Source: Sorangium cellulosum
GTDB taxonomy: Bacteria > Myxococcota_A > Polyangia > Polyangiales > Polyangiaceae
Direction: 5' to 3'
Assembly: GCF_001589285.1 (NCBI RefSeq)
Contig: NZ_JEMA01000264.1
Location: 1-64,000 of the forward strand
DNA: 64,000 bases
The translations under genes and the position numbers were made by a program. Below the pieces are notes generated by a model that saw only the letters and a program-made list of their open reading frames with translations, was not told where the DNA came from and ran no database searches. Positions 8,001-18,719 of the stretch are shown in pieces. Within the stretch, counting starts at the first letter, position 1. Each line of letters starts with the position of its first letter.

Positions 8001-8756
8001 CTACTTCAACGTGTCGGGATCGACGCCGAGCTCCCGGAGCTTCTCCGCCAGCCGCGCTGCCCGCTGCTCCGCGGACTCGGCCCGCTGCTCCGCGGACTCG
8101 GCCCGCTGCTCCGCGGACTCGGCCCGCTGCTCCGCGGACTCGGCCCGCTGGGCGAGCTCCAGGCCAGCCGGCACGAGCTCTCCCGCGGGGGTGAAGAAGC
8201 GGAGCTGCCCTTTCTCCACGCCCAGGAAGAGCCCGAGCTGCGCGCTCCAGAGGCGGCCCGAGGCGTCGGGGGAGAGCGGTTGATACTGCCCGTCGACGAG
8301 GTGGAAACCCGAGAGCTCGAGCGTCGCAGGATCGAACCAGAAGTAGTCCGGCGTCCGGAAGACGTCCTGGTAAGTCCGCTTCTTCAGGCCGCGATCGACG
8401 CGGGCGGTGCTCTCCGAGAGCACCTCCACGATCACGTTCGGATACCGGCCGTCCTCCTCCCACACGACCCAGCTCTTGCGCGGTCTCCGCTCGGTGCCGA
8501 GCACGACGAAGAAATCCGGACCCCGGAAATGCTCCGATTTGAGCTGACGAGGGCTGAAGTAGATCGTCAGATTGCCCGCCGCGAAATAGTCAGTCCGCTC
8601 CTTCCAGAAGAGCTCCAGGCTCTCGAGCAGCAGGAGCATCTGGACGAGATGCTGATAGCTCTCCATGGGCGGCTCGTTGCTGTACAGATCGCCCGGCGGG
8701 GCGACGACGCTCGGGTCGACGATCTCCGCCGGCATCGCGAAGGCGAGGGACGTCAT
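8001..8756 (-). CDS. Uma2-family (DUF820) putative nuclease with C-terminal heptad repeats
   Basis: Uma2 proteins have a PD-(D/E)xK-like endonuclease fold and are greatly expanded in cyanobacteria and myxobacteria; their role is poorly defined. The core is clear: LTIYFSPRQL..., then RGPDFFVVLG (Asp) and PNVIVEVLSESTARVDRGLK, which carries the ExK-like acidic/Lys residues, and the Y-W-F/DP block. After residue 205 comes the seven-residue unit RAESAEQ repeated four times, an Ala/Glu-rich coiled coil encoded by perfect 21-bp repeats. I chose the ATG at 8756 (MTSLAFAMPAE); the frame is open to 8813 and the start is not certain. Confidence 0.85.
   Translation of the reverse strand: MTSLAFAMPAEIVDPSVVAPPGDLYSNEPPMESYQHLVQMLLLLESLELFWKERTDYFAAGNLTIYFSPRQLKSEHFRGPDFFVVLGTERRPRKSWVVWEEDGRYPNVIVEVLSESTARVDRGLKKRTYQDVFRTPDYFWFDPATLELSGFHLVDGQYQPLSPDASGRLWSAQLGLFLGVEKGQLRFFTPAGELVPAGLELAQRAESAEQRAESAEQRAESAEQRAESAEQRAARLAEKLRELGVDPDTLK
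8059..8142. repeat. Four perfect 21-bp tandem repeats (coding)
   Basis: Four adjacent identical copies of a 21-bp unit, with the first 8 bases of a fifth at 8143-8150. They lie inside the Uma2-like gene and encode the RAESAEQ heptads. Base-perfect identity implies recent expansion by slippage or unequal exchange, so copy number is probably variable among strains. Confidence 0.9.
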
Positions 8757-8950
8757 GCCTCCAGCTTGCCGGAGGATGCAGGCCGCAGCAAGGTCCGGGG
8801 CGCATCTCGCCATGCCCGATCGGGTTTACGGATCCCGGCAGCGTTCCTTTCGAGATCCGACGTTCGGCCAGGTCCCCGCCAGTCGCCCGACGTTCGTCGC
8901 CAGCCTCGCAGCGTTCGTCGCCGCCGCACGCCGCCGTCCGGACTCGCCGT

Positions 8951-9553
8951 TCAGCGCGGCGGCGCGCCCGGCGCTCCAGTCCCCGTCCACGCCTGCCCGG
9001 CCAGCAGCAGCCTCGCCTCGGGCGCGCTCCAGTCGCGCGCGCCCGTGAACCGGAGCGCCAGGCTGCCGTCCGGGCGCACGAGGAACGTGTCGGGGAGCGT
9101 GGAGACCCCGAGCCGCCGCGCGAGCGCGGGCGAGCCGGCCAGCACGACCTCGGGCGGCACGTCGCCGTCGAAGAAGGCGCGCACGACGTCCCAGCTCTCG
9201 TCGACGCTCACGGCCACGAGCTGGAGCTGCCCGCCCCGCTGGAGCTCCCGGCCCAGATCGAGCAGGGCGGGGAGCTCGGCGCGGCACGGCGCGCACCAGG
9301 TCGCCCAGACGTGGAGCAGCACGGCCCGCCCGCGCAGCGAGCGCAGGCGCAGCGCGCTCCCGTCCGGCCGCGCGAGCGCCTCGTCGGGCGCGGGCTCGGC
9401 GCCGGAGAGCTGCTCGTGCTCGAACGGACGCCCCGGCCGCTCCGCCGCGCGCCCGTGCTCCACGGCCCAGTAGAGGCCCACGGCCAGCGCCTGGAGGAGC
9501 ATCAGGACGCCCGCGGCGCCGCCGAACGCGCGGAGGCGAGGAGGCACGCGCAC
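8951..9553 (-). CDS. Membrane-anchored TlpA/ResA-like thioredoxin
   Basis: The 200-residue product has an N-terminal signal anchor (about 10-32) and then a periplasmic thioredoxin fold with the active site WCAPC in the segment LLHVWATWCAPCRAEL, and the cis-Pro block VSTLPDTFLVRPDG. Family members reduce disulphides in extracytoplasmic proteins. It is the last gene of the heavy-metal efflux operon, starting 3 bases after the RND pump gene, and may keep the Cys-rich metal-binding modules of the upstream proteins reduced; that link is inferred. Confidence 0.88.
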   Translation of the reverse strand: MRVPPRLRAFGGAAGVLMLLQALAVGLYWAVEHGRAAERPGRPFEHEQLSGAEPAPDEALARPDGSALRLRSLRGRAVLLHVWATWCAPCRAELPALLDLGRELQRGGQLQLVAVSVDESWDVVRAFFDGDVPPEVVLAGSPALARRLGVSTLPDTFLVRPDGSLALRFTGARDWSAPEARLLLAGQAWTGTGAPGAPPR

Positions 9554-9556
9554 GGC

Positions 9557-12700
<3,144 letters not shown>

Positions 12701-12709
12701 GGCCGCGCC

Positions 12710-14101
12710 TCAGTCCTCGCCGCAGCAGCCGGCGCCGATGCTCTCCTTGAGGGTCTCTGTCTTCAGCAGGAAGCTCCCCTCGGTCGCGACCTCCTCGCCG
12801 GGGCGCACGCCCTTGACCACCTCGACGAGGTCGCCCTCGGCGGCCCCGATCTCGACGCGCCGCGCCTCGAACTGGTCGTCCGCGAGCCGCACGAACACGA
12901 GCGTCGCCGTCCTCGCGCGCTGGACCGCGGCGCGCGGCACCATGACCGCGGCGCGCGCGGGGGCGAGGATGCGCGCCCGGCCGAACATGTTGGCCCGCAG
13001 CGCGCCGCCCGGGTTCGCGAGCGGCACGCGCGCCCTGGCGGTGCGCGTCGCCGGATCGATGGCCGGCGACACGTAGGTGATCTCCCCCTCGAGCCTCCGC
13101 CCCTCGAGGCCGTCGACCTCGATGACGACCGGCATCTTCGGCGACACGGCCGGGAGCTCGGTCTCGGGGACGTCGAGCTCGGCCCACATGCTCGAGACGT
13201 CGACCACCTCGAACAGGGTCTCCTCGACGCCGACGAGCCTGCCCACCGTCGCGCGCCGCTGGGTCACCACGCCCGCGAGCGGGGTCGCGAGCGTGTAGCC
13301 GCTGCCCCCGCCGGCGCTCGCGCCCACGACGGCGAGCGAGGCGGCGAGCGAGGCGCGCTCGGCGCGCGCTGCGTCGAGCTCCTGCTGCGCGGCGAGGACG
13401 CTCCTGCGCGAGGCGAGCCCTTCCTTCTCGAGCTGCTCCTCGCGCCGCAGGTTCTCCTCGGCGGCCCTCGACCGCGAGAGCGCGCCGGCGAGCCGCGAGC
13501 GATCGGCGCCCACGTCGGCGCTGTCGATGACCGCGAGCGGCGCGCCCTTCTTGACCTCGGAGCCCACGTCCACGAAGAGCTTCTGGACGACGCCCGGGGC
13601 GCGGGCGTTGATCTCGGCGACCTTGAGCGCGTCGTAGACGATCCTGGCTGTCGCGGGGATCCCGCCGCCGCCTTGCCGCTCGACGGCCTTCGCCGTGAGG
13701 ATGCCGGCGAGCCGGGCCGTGTCCCTGGTCCTGAGCTTGACCTTGGTCCCGTCGGCCGGCGCCTCGTCGCGGGTCACGTCTGCGGCCGGCTTGCCGCCGC
13801 GCTCGGGGTGGCAGATCGGGCAGATCGACTCCGGAAGCTCGTGCTCCTTGCACCAGTCGCCCCGGGCCTGGAAGACCGGGGCGAGCCGCGGGTTGCACTT
13901 CGTGCAGAGCGCCTCGAGCACGCCGTGCTCCTTGCACACGGCGCCCTCCGCGCTCGGCCCGGCCGCGGGCCTCGCGCCGGCCTTCTCGTGCTCCTGGTCG
14001 GCCCTGTCGGCCTCGCGGCGCCCGCAGCCCGGGAGGGCGGCGAGGAGCACCAGCACGAGGGCGCGAACGTGGACGGCGTGGACGTGCATGCGGCCGGCCA
14101 T
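12710..14101 (-). CDS. RND membrane fusion protein with N-terminal Cys/His metal-binding modules
   Basis: Periplasmic adaptor (CzcB/CusB-like) of 463 residues. An N-terminal export/lipoprotein-type segment (VLVLLAALPGCGRRE) is followed by two copies of a Cys/His module (CKEHGVLEALCTKCNP and WCKEHELPESICPICHP), then the typical lipoyl/barrel-sandwich, coiled-coil (about 205-255, Arg/Glu/Ala-rich) and beta-barrel domains (VTQRRATVGRLVGVEETLFE). It ends with a Cys-Cys pair (GAGCCGED). The modules match those in the small lipoprotein encoded 1 base upstream and probably bind the exported metal. ATG at 14101. Confidence 0.9.
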   Translation of the reverse strand: MAGRMHVHAVHVRALVLVLLAALPGCGRREADRADQEHEKAGARPAAGPSAEGAVCKEHGVLEALCTKCNPRLAPVFQARGDWCKEHELPESICPICHPERGGKPAADVTRDEAPADGTKVKLRTRDTARLAGILTAKAVERQGGGGIPATARIVYDALKVAEINARAPGVVQKLFVDVGSEVKKGAPLAVIDSADVGADRSRLAGALSRSRAAEENLRREEQLEKEGLASRRSVLAAQQELDAARAERASLAASLAVVGASAGGGSGYTLATPLAGVVTQRRATVGRLVGVEETLFEVVDVSSMWAELDVPETELPAVSPKMPVVIEVDGLEGRRLEGEITYVSPAIDPATRTARARVPLANPGGALRANMFGRARILAPARAAVMVPRAAVQRARTATLVFVRLADDQFEARRVEIGAAEGDLVEVVKGVRPGEEVATEGSFLLKTETLKESIGAGCCGED

Positions 14102-14102
14102 G

Positions 14103-14453
14103 TCAGCTTTCCTTCGGCGGTCTCACGATCTTCAGGTCGGGGTTGCACTTCAGGCACTGCGACTCGGGCAGCCCGTGCTCCGCGCACCAGTCGCCGGTGG
14201 CCTTGAAGGCCGGGACCAGCTCCGGGTTGCAGCGGCTGCACTGCGACTCCGGCACCTGATGCTCGCCGCACCAGTCGTCGTGGGAGCCCGGCTTCACGTC
14301 GCTCGGCGCGTGCGCCGCGTTCGCCGGGGCCTGCGCGGCCGCGGCCGGCTGGGGATCGGGCGCGGCCTTCTCCGCGCTCGGCGCCTCCCTGGAGCACGCC
14401 GCGCCGCCGAGGGCCAGGGCGCCGATCACGAGCGAGATGAGGTGAATCTTCAT
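14103..14453 (-). CDS. Cys/His-rich metal-binding lipoprotein of the efflux operon
   Basis: The 116-residue product starts MKIHLISLVIGALALGGAAC, a lipoprotein signal with lipidated Cys20. An Ala/Pro-rich linker leads to two tandem copies of the module DWCGEHQVPESQCSRCNP / DWCAEHGLPESQCLKCNP (Cys-x-x-His...Cys-x-x-Cys), the same module as in the next gene. It is the first gene of the minus-strand efflux operon and likely acts as a periplasmic metal chaperone or buffer; the metal is unknown. The shorter start at 14453 is chosen because it gives a perfect signal peptide. Confidence 0.85.
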   Translation of the reverse strand: MKIHLISLVIGALALGGAACSREAPSAEKAAPDPQPAAAAQAPANAAHAPSDVKPGSHDDWCGEHQVPESQCSRCNPELVPAFKATGDWCAEHGLPESQCLKCNPDLKIVRPPKES

Positions 14454-14725
14454 GTGTTTCTCCGTCCTTGTCCTTCGTGCTCCCAGGTCGCACCGACCGT
14501 GACGAGCGAGCTGTGCCTTGATGTCTCGCGCGCGGCGCCGTGGGCCATCTCGCCCCGGCTGCGCGTGGTCCGCAGTCCGGGCGTCCGGGGCGCGGTCCCA
14601 CCTCGGGCCGCGCGGCGGCGCTGCCGCGCCTCGCTTTCGACGTCGGACCACGTGCCGGCGGAGCGTACCACGGGCGCTCGAGCGCGCGAGCGCCGCGGGC
14701 CTCGCGCTTCCTGGTAGGTCGGCGC

Positions 14726-15058
14726 ATGCGGGCCGCGCTCCTGTTCCTCGCCGCGGGTCTCCTGGAGATCGGCGGCGGGTACCTCGTCTGGCTCTGGCTG
14801 CGCGACCAGCGCCATGTGCTCCTCGGCGTCGCCGGGTTCGTCGCGCTCGCGGCCTACGGCGTCATCCCCACGATGCAGGCGGCAGAGCACACGTTCGGCC
14901 GCGTCTACGCCGCGTACGGCGCCGTGTTCATCGCGCTCTCCATGCTGTGGGGCTGGGGCATCGACAGGAAGGTCCCCGATCGTCGGGACTGGATCGGGGC
15001 GGCGATCTGCCTTGTCGGCGCGGCCATCATGCTGTGGCCCCGCGCGCCGCAGCGCTAG
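14726..15058 (+). CDS. YnfA/UPF0060 family small membrane protein
   Basis: 110 residues with four transmembrane helices. It matches the YnfA family: start RAALLFLAAGLLEIGGGYLVWLW, central ALAAYGVIPTMQAA and FGRVYAAYGAVFIALSMLWGW, then the WIGAAICLVGAAIMLWPRA C-terminus. YnfA proteins resemble SMR transporters and are linked in some bacteria to export of cationic compounds, but the substrate here is unknown. It is divergent from the metal-efflux operon with about 270 bases between. Confidence 0.9.
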   Translation: MRAALLFLAAGLLEIGGGYLVWLWLRDQRHVLLGVAGFVALAAYGVIPTMQAAEHTFGRVYAAYGAVFIALSMLWGWGIDRKVPDRRDWIGAAICLVGAAIMLWPRAPQR

Positions 15059-15908
15059 CGCGCGAGCTCGGCCCGACTGACCCGTTGCAGCGTACTGCCG
15101 TGATCGCCTCGCTCACGAGCGAGCCGAGCAAAGCCGCGCCGTCGCCCTCGACGACAGGCGCCGTCCCGGTCGCTGATGCGGTGATGGACCGCGGCTCAGG
15201 TCGTCCGCGCTCGACAAGAGCCCGCCGTGGGTGGCAGTGAACCAGGGTAATTCCCTCGAGTGGGCGATTTGATCTCGAGAATCGAAAATTATTTCTGCGA
15301 CCGAGATCTGTCTCCGTCGCCCGTTGCGCCCTGGCACCTTGGCGTTAAATTCTTCTCCAGATGTGCTCCTCGCCCGGCGCCTCGAGCGACGCCCGCCCGG
15401 GACACCGCCACCTGCCTGATAGCCTGGATTTCTGAATGAATTCATGTACATGACGGCCTGGTCAACGGACGATCCAGCGGGCGTTGCGGCGTATCGAATT
15501 CAGGTGAGGCTTAACCAGTTCAGCTCCACGGGCGGACGGCGCGTGCAGGGGCTTGGGTCCATGTCGGATATTGCGCCACCAGCCATCACACGATAACTGC
15601 CGTTGTTGTGAGTTCGTAATAGTCAGGGCATCGCGCAAAATGCACGATTGTCTTGGCCGACAACACGATTGTCTTGACCGGCAAGGCGAGCTGGAACAAG
15701 AATTACCTTCGTCGCGGTGCCTGATCGCGCACCGAACGAGCCTACCCGCTCAGCGCATCTCGTGATTGAGATTCACCGGCACGACGATGGCCACGGGGCC
15801 ATCCCTCCGGGGCAAGCATCGCGCGGCGAGCGCTCCCGGTCGACGCAGGGCCAGCGTAGAGCTGCAGACAGTTAGATTTTTATTAGCTCACTTAACGAGG
15901 AGAATCAC
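15059..15908. other. Long intergenic region before the lectin-cytochrome gene
   Basis: About 850 bases without a convincing gene. The right part (from about 15570) is notably less GC-rich than the surroundings and ends in TTAGATTTTTATTAG followed by CGAGGAG, the ribosome-binding site for the gene at 15909. It contains the paired direct repeat at 15643-15684. Confidence 0.5.
15643..15684. repeat. Two adjacent 21-bp repeats with internal dyad
   Basis: The unit CACGATTGTCTTGRCCGRCAA occurs twice back to back. The first copy contains the inverted pair TTGTC...GACAA. The location about 225 bases upstream of the lectin-cytochrome lipoprotein gene suggests a possible regulator-binding array; this is not established. 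Confidence 0.6.
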
Positions 15909-18602
15909 ATGGGATTCGCATCCAGGCGTGTCTTGCTTGCCGCCGGGACGGGCCTTCTCGCCGTCTCCTGCGTCGGCGTCGCGGACGAGTACGAGAGCGA
16001 AGAGGGCGGCGTGCTCGAGAGCGCCGTCATGATCGATCCGGGCGCGACCTACACGCTCGTCGGCCGGCAGAGCAACAAGTGCGTGGAGATCCGGGGCGGG
16101 AACGCGGTGATCGCCGCCTGCACCAGCGGCGCGAGGCAACAGCAGTTCCGCGCCGAGGACGCCGGCGGCGGATACTTCCGGATCAAGAGCGTGGACGGCA
16201 ACACCTGCCTCGGGGTCAGCGGCTCGTCGACAGCGAACGGCGCCGCCATCGTCCCGTCCGCCTGCACCTCCGGCGCGAACCAGCAGTTCCAGTTCGTCGA
16301 TGTCGCCTCCGGCGTCCAGCGGATCAACGTCCGGAGCAGCGGCAAGGTGCTCGACGTCACGGGCCGGTCGACGGCGGACGGCGCCCGCCTCCAGCAGTGG
16401 GGCTGGGCGAACGGCGACAACCAGAAGTTCTCGCTCAGGGCCGTGAGCGGCGGCTCGAGCAGCAGCACCACGACCACCACGACCACCACGACCACCACCA
16501 CCACGGCAACGACAACGACGAGCAGCTCCAGCAGCGGCACGGGCGGTGCGGGGGGCGCCGGCGGCGCGGGCGGCGCGGGCGGCGGCGGCGGCTCCGGGGG
16601 CTTCACCGGCGAGGGCGAGGTGGGGGTCGCCCCGCCTGGAGGGTGCGGGCTCGGCTACAGCCAGCTCCCGGACGGCAAGGGGGGCCTGAACGTCGAGGCC
16701 GTCTGCCTCCCGAGCGACTTCAACATGGCCACGTCGCTCGAGGCCTTCAAGACGACTGTCTACCCGATCCTGACCGCCAACTGCTCGGGCTGCCACGGCT
16801 CGGCGGGCAAGGCCCAGTCGCCCATGCACGCCGACGCCGATCCGGCGCTGGCGCACCAGTACGCGCTCACGCGCGTGAACTTCAGGAAGCCCGCGGACTC
16901 GAAGCTCGTCGTTCGGATGGGCATCGACCGGCACAACTGCTTCGGGTCGAGCTGCAGGGACGCGAACACGCAGATGCTCAACGCCGTCACGGCGTGGGCC
17001 AACGCCGTCGCGCCGACCCTGCCGGCGACCCCGCGCCCCGTCGCGGCGGCCGAGAAGGTCACCGAGGACCAGGTCAGGGCGTGGATCGCGACGGACAAGG
17101 CCACCGTCGCCGCGGCCGACGCGGAGTTCATCAAGTACGCCTCGCTGCACGAGCTCCACAACAAGGGCGTCAGCGCGGAGGAGATGAACGTTGCCCGCGT
17201 GGGGCTGTCGAAGGCCCTGAACTCGGTCGCGCGCTGGGCCCCGCGGGTCGTGAACCCGGTGGACATCAACGGCAAGGGCATTGTCTACCGCTTCGATACC
17301 CGCGATTACTGGGGCTACAACAAGGGCGTCACGAAGCTCCACTTCGGCGGGTCGGACGACGACGTCTTCTTCGGGAGGACGACGGTCAACTACCTCGGTG
17401 AGCCGGTCGGCTCCGACGTGACCTTCAGGGAGCGGTACCGGTACACAGCCGAGGTCCAGCGGGACCCGAGCTTCGCGAAGCTTGTCTGGGGGCGCGTCCT
17501 CGCCGGCAACGTGGAGGGCGCCACGGACAGCGCGGTGCTGCCGAAGAACACCAACGGCTTCAAGGCGGACTACATCGAGGCGAGCCAGCTCGTTTACACG
17601 CTGACCCGCCCGGACGTGTACAACGCCATCATGGCGATCCCGTGGTACGCGCAGGACCTCGAGGCCGAGATCGGCGTCATCCGGGATCAGGGGATGAAGT
17701 CGTACGAGTACATGCTCACGAAGCAGGCCATCACGGTCGATTCCCGCATGTACTACCGGGCGCGGACGAAGACCGGCGGGTTCTACTGGAAGACGTGGGA
17801 CGTCTTCACCGGTCAGCTCGACGGTGGCGTGAACACGATCGAGCAGGCGTACGAGACCGGTCAGATCCGGTTCCCCTTCTGGGCGCACCCCGTCCCGAAG
17901 TTCATCAGCGGGACGGGCCTCGGCGGCTCGGCGAACAACTACAGCTTCATCGCGACCCTGGCGCAGCCCCAGGGCACGGAGCCGGAGGGGTGCGATGGGC
18001 AGCCGAGCTACGGCGGCAGCGGCTTCCTGAACTGCCGCTACTACACCGGGACCGACGGGCTCCAGCAGTCGGCGGAGGAGGCCATCTGGAACCTGCCGAA
18101 CGGCCTGCAGGGGTACGCCCTGTGGGGCGGCTTCAACCAGCGCCGCGTCGACGCCTTCGTCAACATCGTGCGTGATCCGCGCATCGCCCGGGACGCCTCG
18201 GACGCGGCGATCAACAGCCTGGTGGGCTTCGCCAGCCCGGACCGCCGCCTGAACGTCGGCAGCTCGTGCATCGGTTGCCACGCGGACGGCATGAACCGCG
18301 GCACCAACGATCTGCGCGACTGGCTGGACGCCGGCGGCTCGCGCCTGCCGAAGGGCGAGCACGGGGTCGACGGGTGGATCGACGACCCGGCGGTCGTGGC
18401 GCAGGTCAAGGAGCTGTACCCGCCCTCGACCGTGATGCGGCCGCGGATGGAGGACGACCGCAGGATCTTCCTGTCGGCGATGGCGCAGATCAAGCAGGGG
18501 ATGATCCTCGGCACGGACAAGAACGTGTACGTGGAGCCGACGATCTGGACCATCGAGTGGGCGCAGAGCTTCTACAGGTACCCGACGACCCGCTCGAACT
18601 AG
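15909..18602 (+). CDS. Lipoprotein with ricin-type lectin domain and c-type haem motifs
   Basis: 897 residues. The signal (LLAVSC) gives a lipidated Cys20. Residues about 45-178 form a ricin-B lectin domain with three QxW-like repeats (ARQQQFR, ANQQFQF, GDNQKFS), predicted to bind carbohydrate. A Ser/Thr linker with a run of thirteen Thr and then a Gly/Ala-rich stretch (about 180-230) leads to a large domain with haem-binding motifs CSGCH (about 291) and CIGCH (about 786). The long middle part resembles uncharacterised deltaproteobacterial cytochrome-associated proteins and is rich in aromatic residues. It is a likely surface redox lipoprotein tethered to polysaccharide. Monocistronic, with its own strong terminator. 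AGGAG precedes the ATG. Confidence 0.85.
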   Translation: MGFASRRVLLAAGTGLLAVSCVGVADEYESEEGGVLESAVMIDPGATYTLVGRQSNKCVEIRGGNAVIAACTSGARQQQFRAEDAGGGYFRIKSVDGNTCLGVSGSSTANGAAIVPSACTSGANQQFQFVDVASGVQRINVRSSGKVLDVTGRSTADGARLQQWGWANGDNQKFSLRAVSGGSSSSTTTTTTTTTTTTTATTTTSSSSSGTGGAGGAGGAGGAGGGGGSGGFTGEGEVGVAPPGGCGLGYSQLPDGKGGLNVEAVCLPSDFNMATSLEAFKTTVYPILTANCSGCHGSAGKAQSPMHADADPALAHQYALTRVNFRKPADSKLVVRMGIDRHNCFGSSCRDANTQMLNAVTAWANAVAPTLPATPRPVAAAEKVTEDQVRAWIATDKATVAAADAEFIKYASLHELHNKGVSAEEMNVARVGLSKALNSVARWAPRVVNPVDINGKGIVYRFDTRDYWGYNKGVTKLHFGGSDDDVFFGRTTVNYLGEPVGSDVTFRERYRYTAEVQRDPSFAKLVWGRVLAGNVEGATDSAVLPKNTNGFKADYIEASQLVYTLTRPDVYNAIMAIPWYAQDLEAEIGVIRDQGMKSYEYMLTKQAITVDSRMYYRARTKTGGFYWKTWDVFTGQLDGGVNTIEQAYETGQIRFPFWAHPVPKFISGTGLGGSANNYSFIATLAQPQGTEPEGCDGQPSYGGSGFLNCRYYTGTDGLQQSAEEAIWNLPNGLQGYALWGGFNQRRVDAFVNIVRDPRIARDASDAAINSLVGFASPDRRLNVGSSCIGCHADGMNRGTNDLRDWLDAGGSRLPKGEHGVDGWIDDPAVVAQVKELYPPSTVMRPRMEDDRRIFLSAMAQIKQGMILGTDKNVYVEPTIWTIEWAQSFYRYPTTRSN

Positions 18603-18625
18603 CCTCCACCTGACGAACGTCGCGC

Positions 18626-18677
18626 GCCCGAGCCCAGGGACCGCGAGCGCCCCCCGCGCTCGGCCCTGGGCTCGGGC
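18626..18677. terminator. Long hairpin terminator between convergent genes
   Basis: A perfect 14-bp stem (GCCCGAGCCCAGGG paired with its complement at 18664-18677) encloses a second perfect 7-bp stem (CGAGCGC/GCGCTCG, 18644-18662). A short T run (CGTTTCC) follows. It sits between the stop at 18602 and the convergent amidase stop at 18720, so it may serve both strands. Confidence 0.8.
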
Positions 18678-18719
18678 CGTTTCCTGGCCCGCCACGCCGC
18701 GCTGCGCGCCGCGCGCCCG

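Noticed and set aside
14726-15058. SMR drug exporter (EmrE type)
   Set aside because: Length and sequence blocks fit YnfA/UPF0060; the conserved EmrE Glu14 context is absent.
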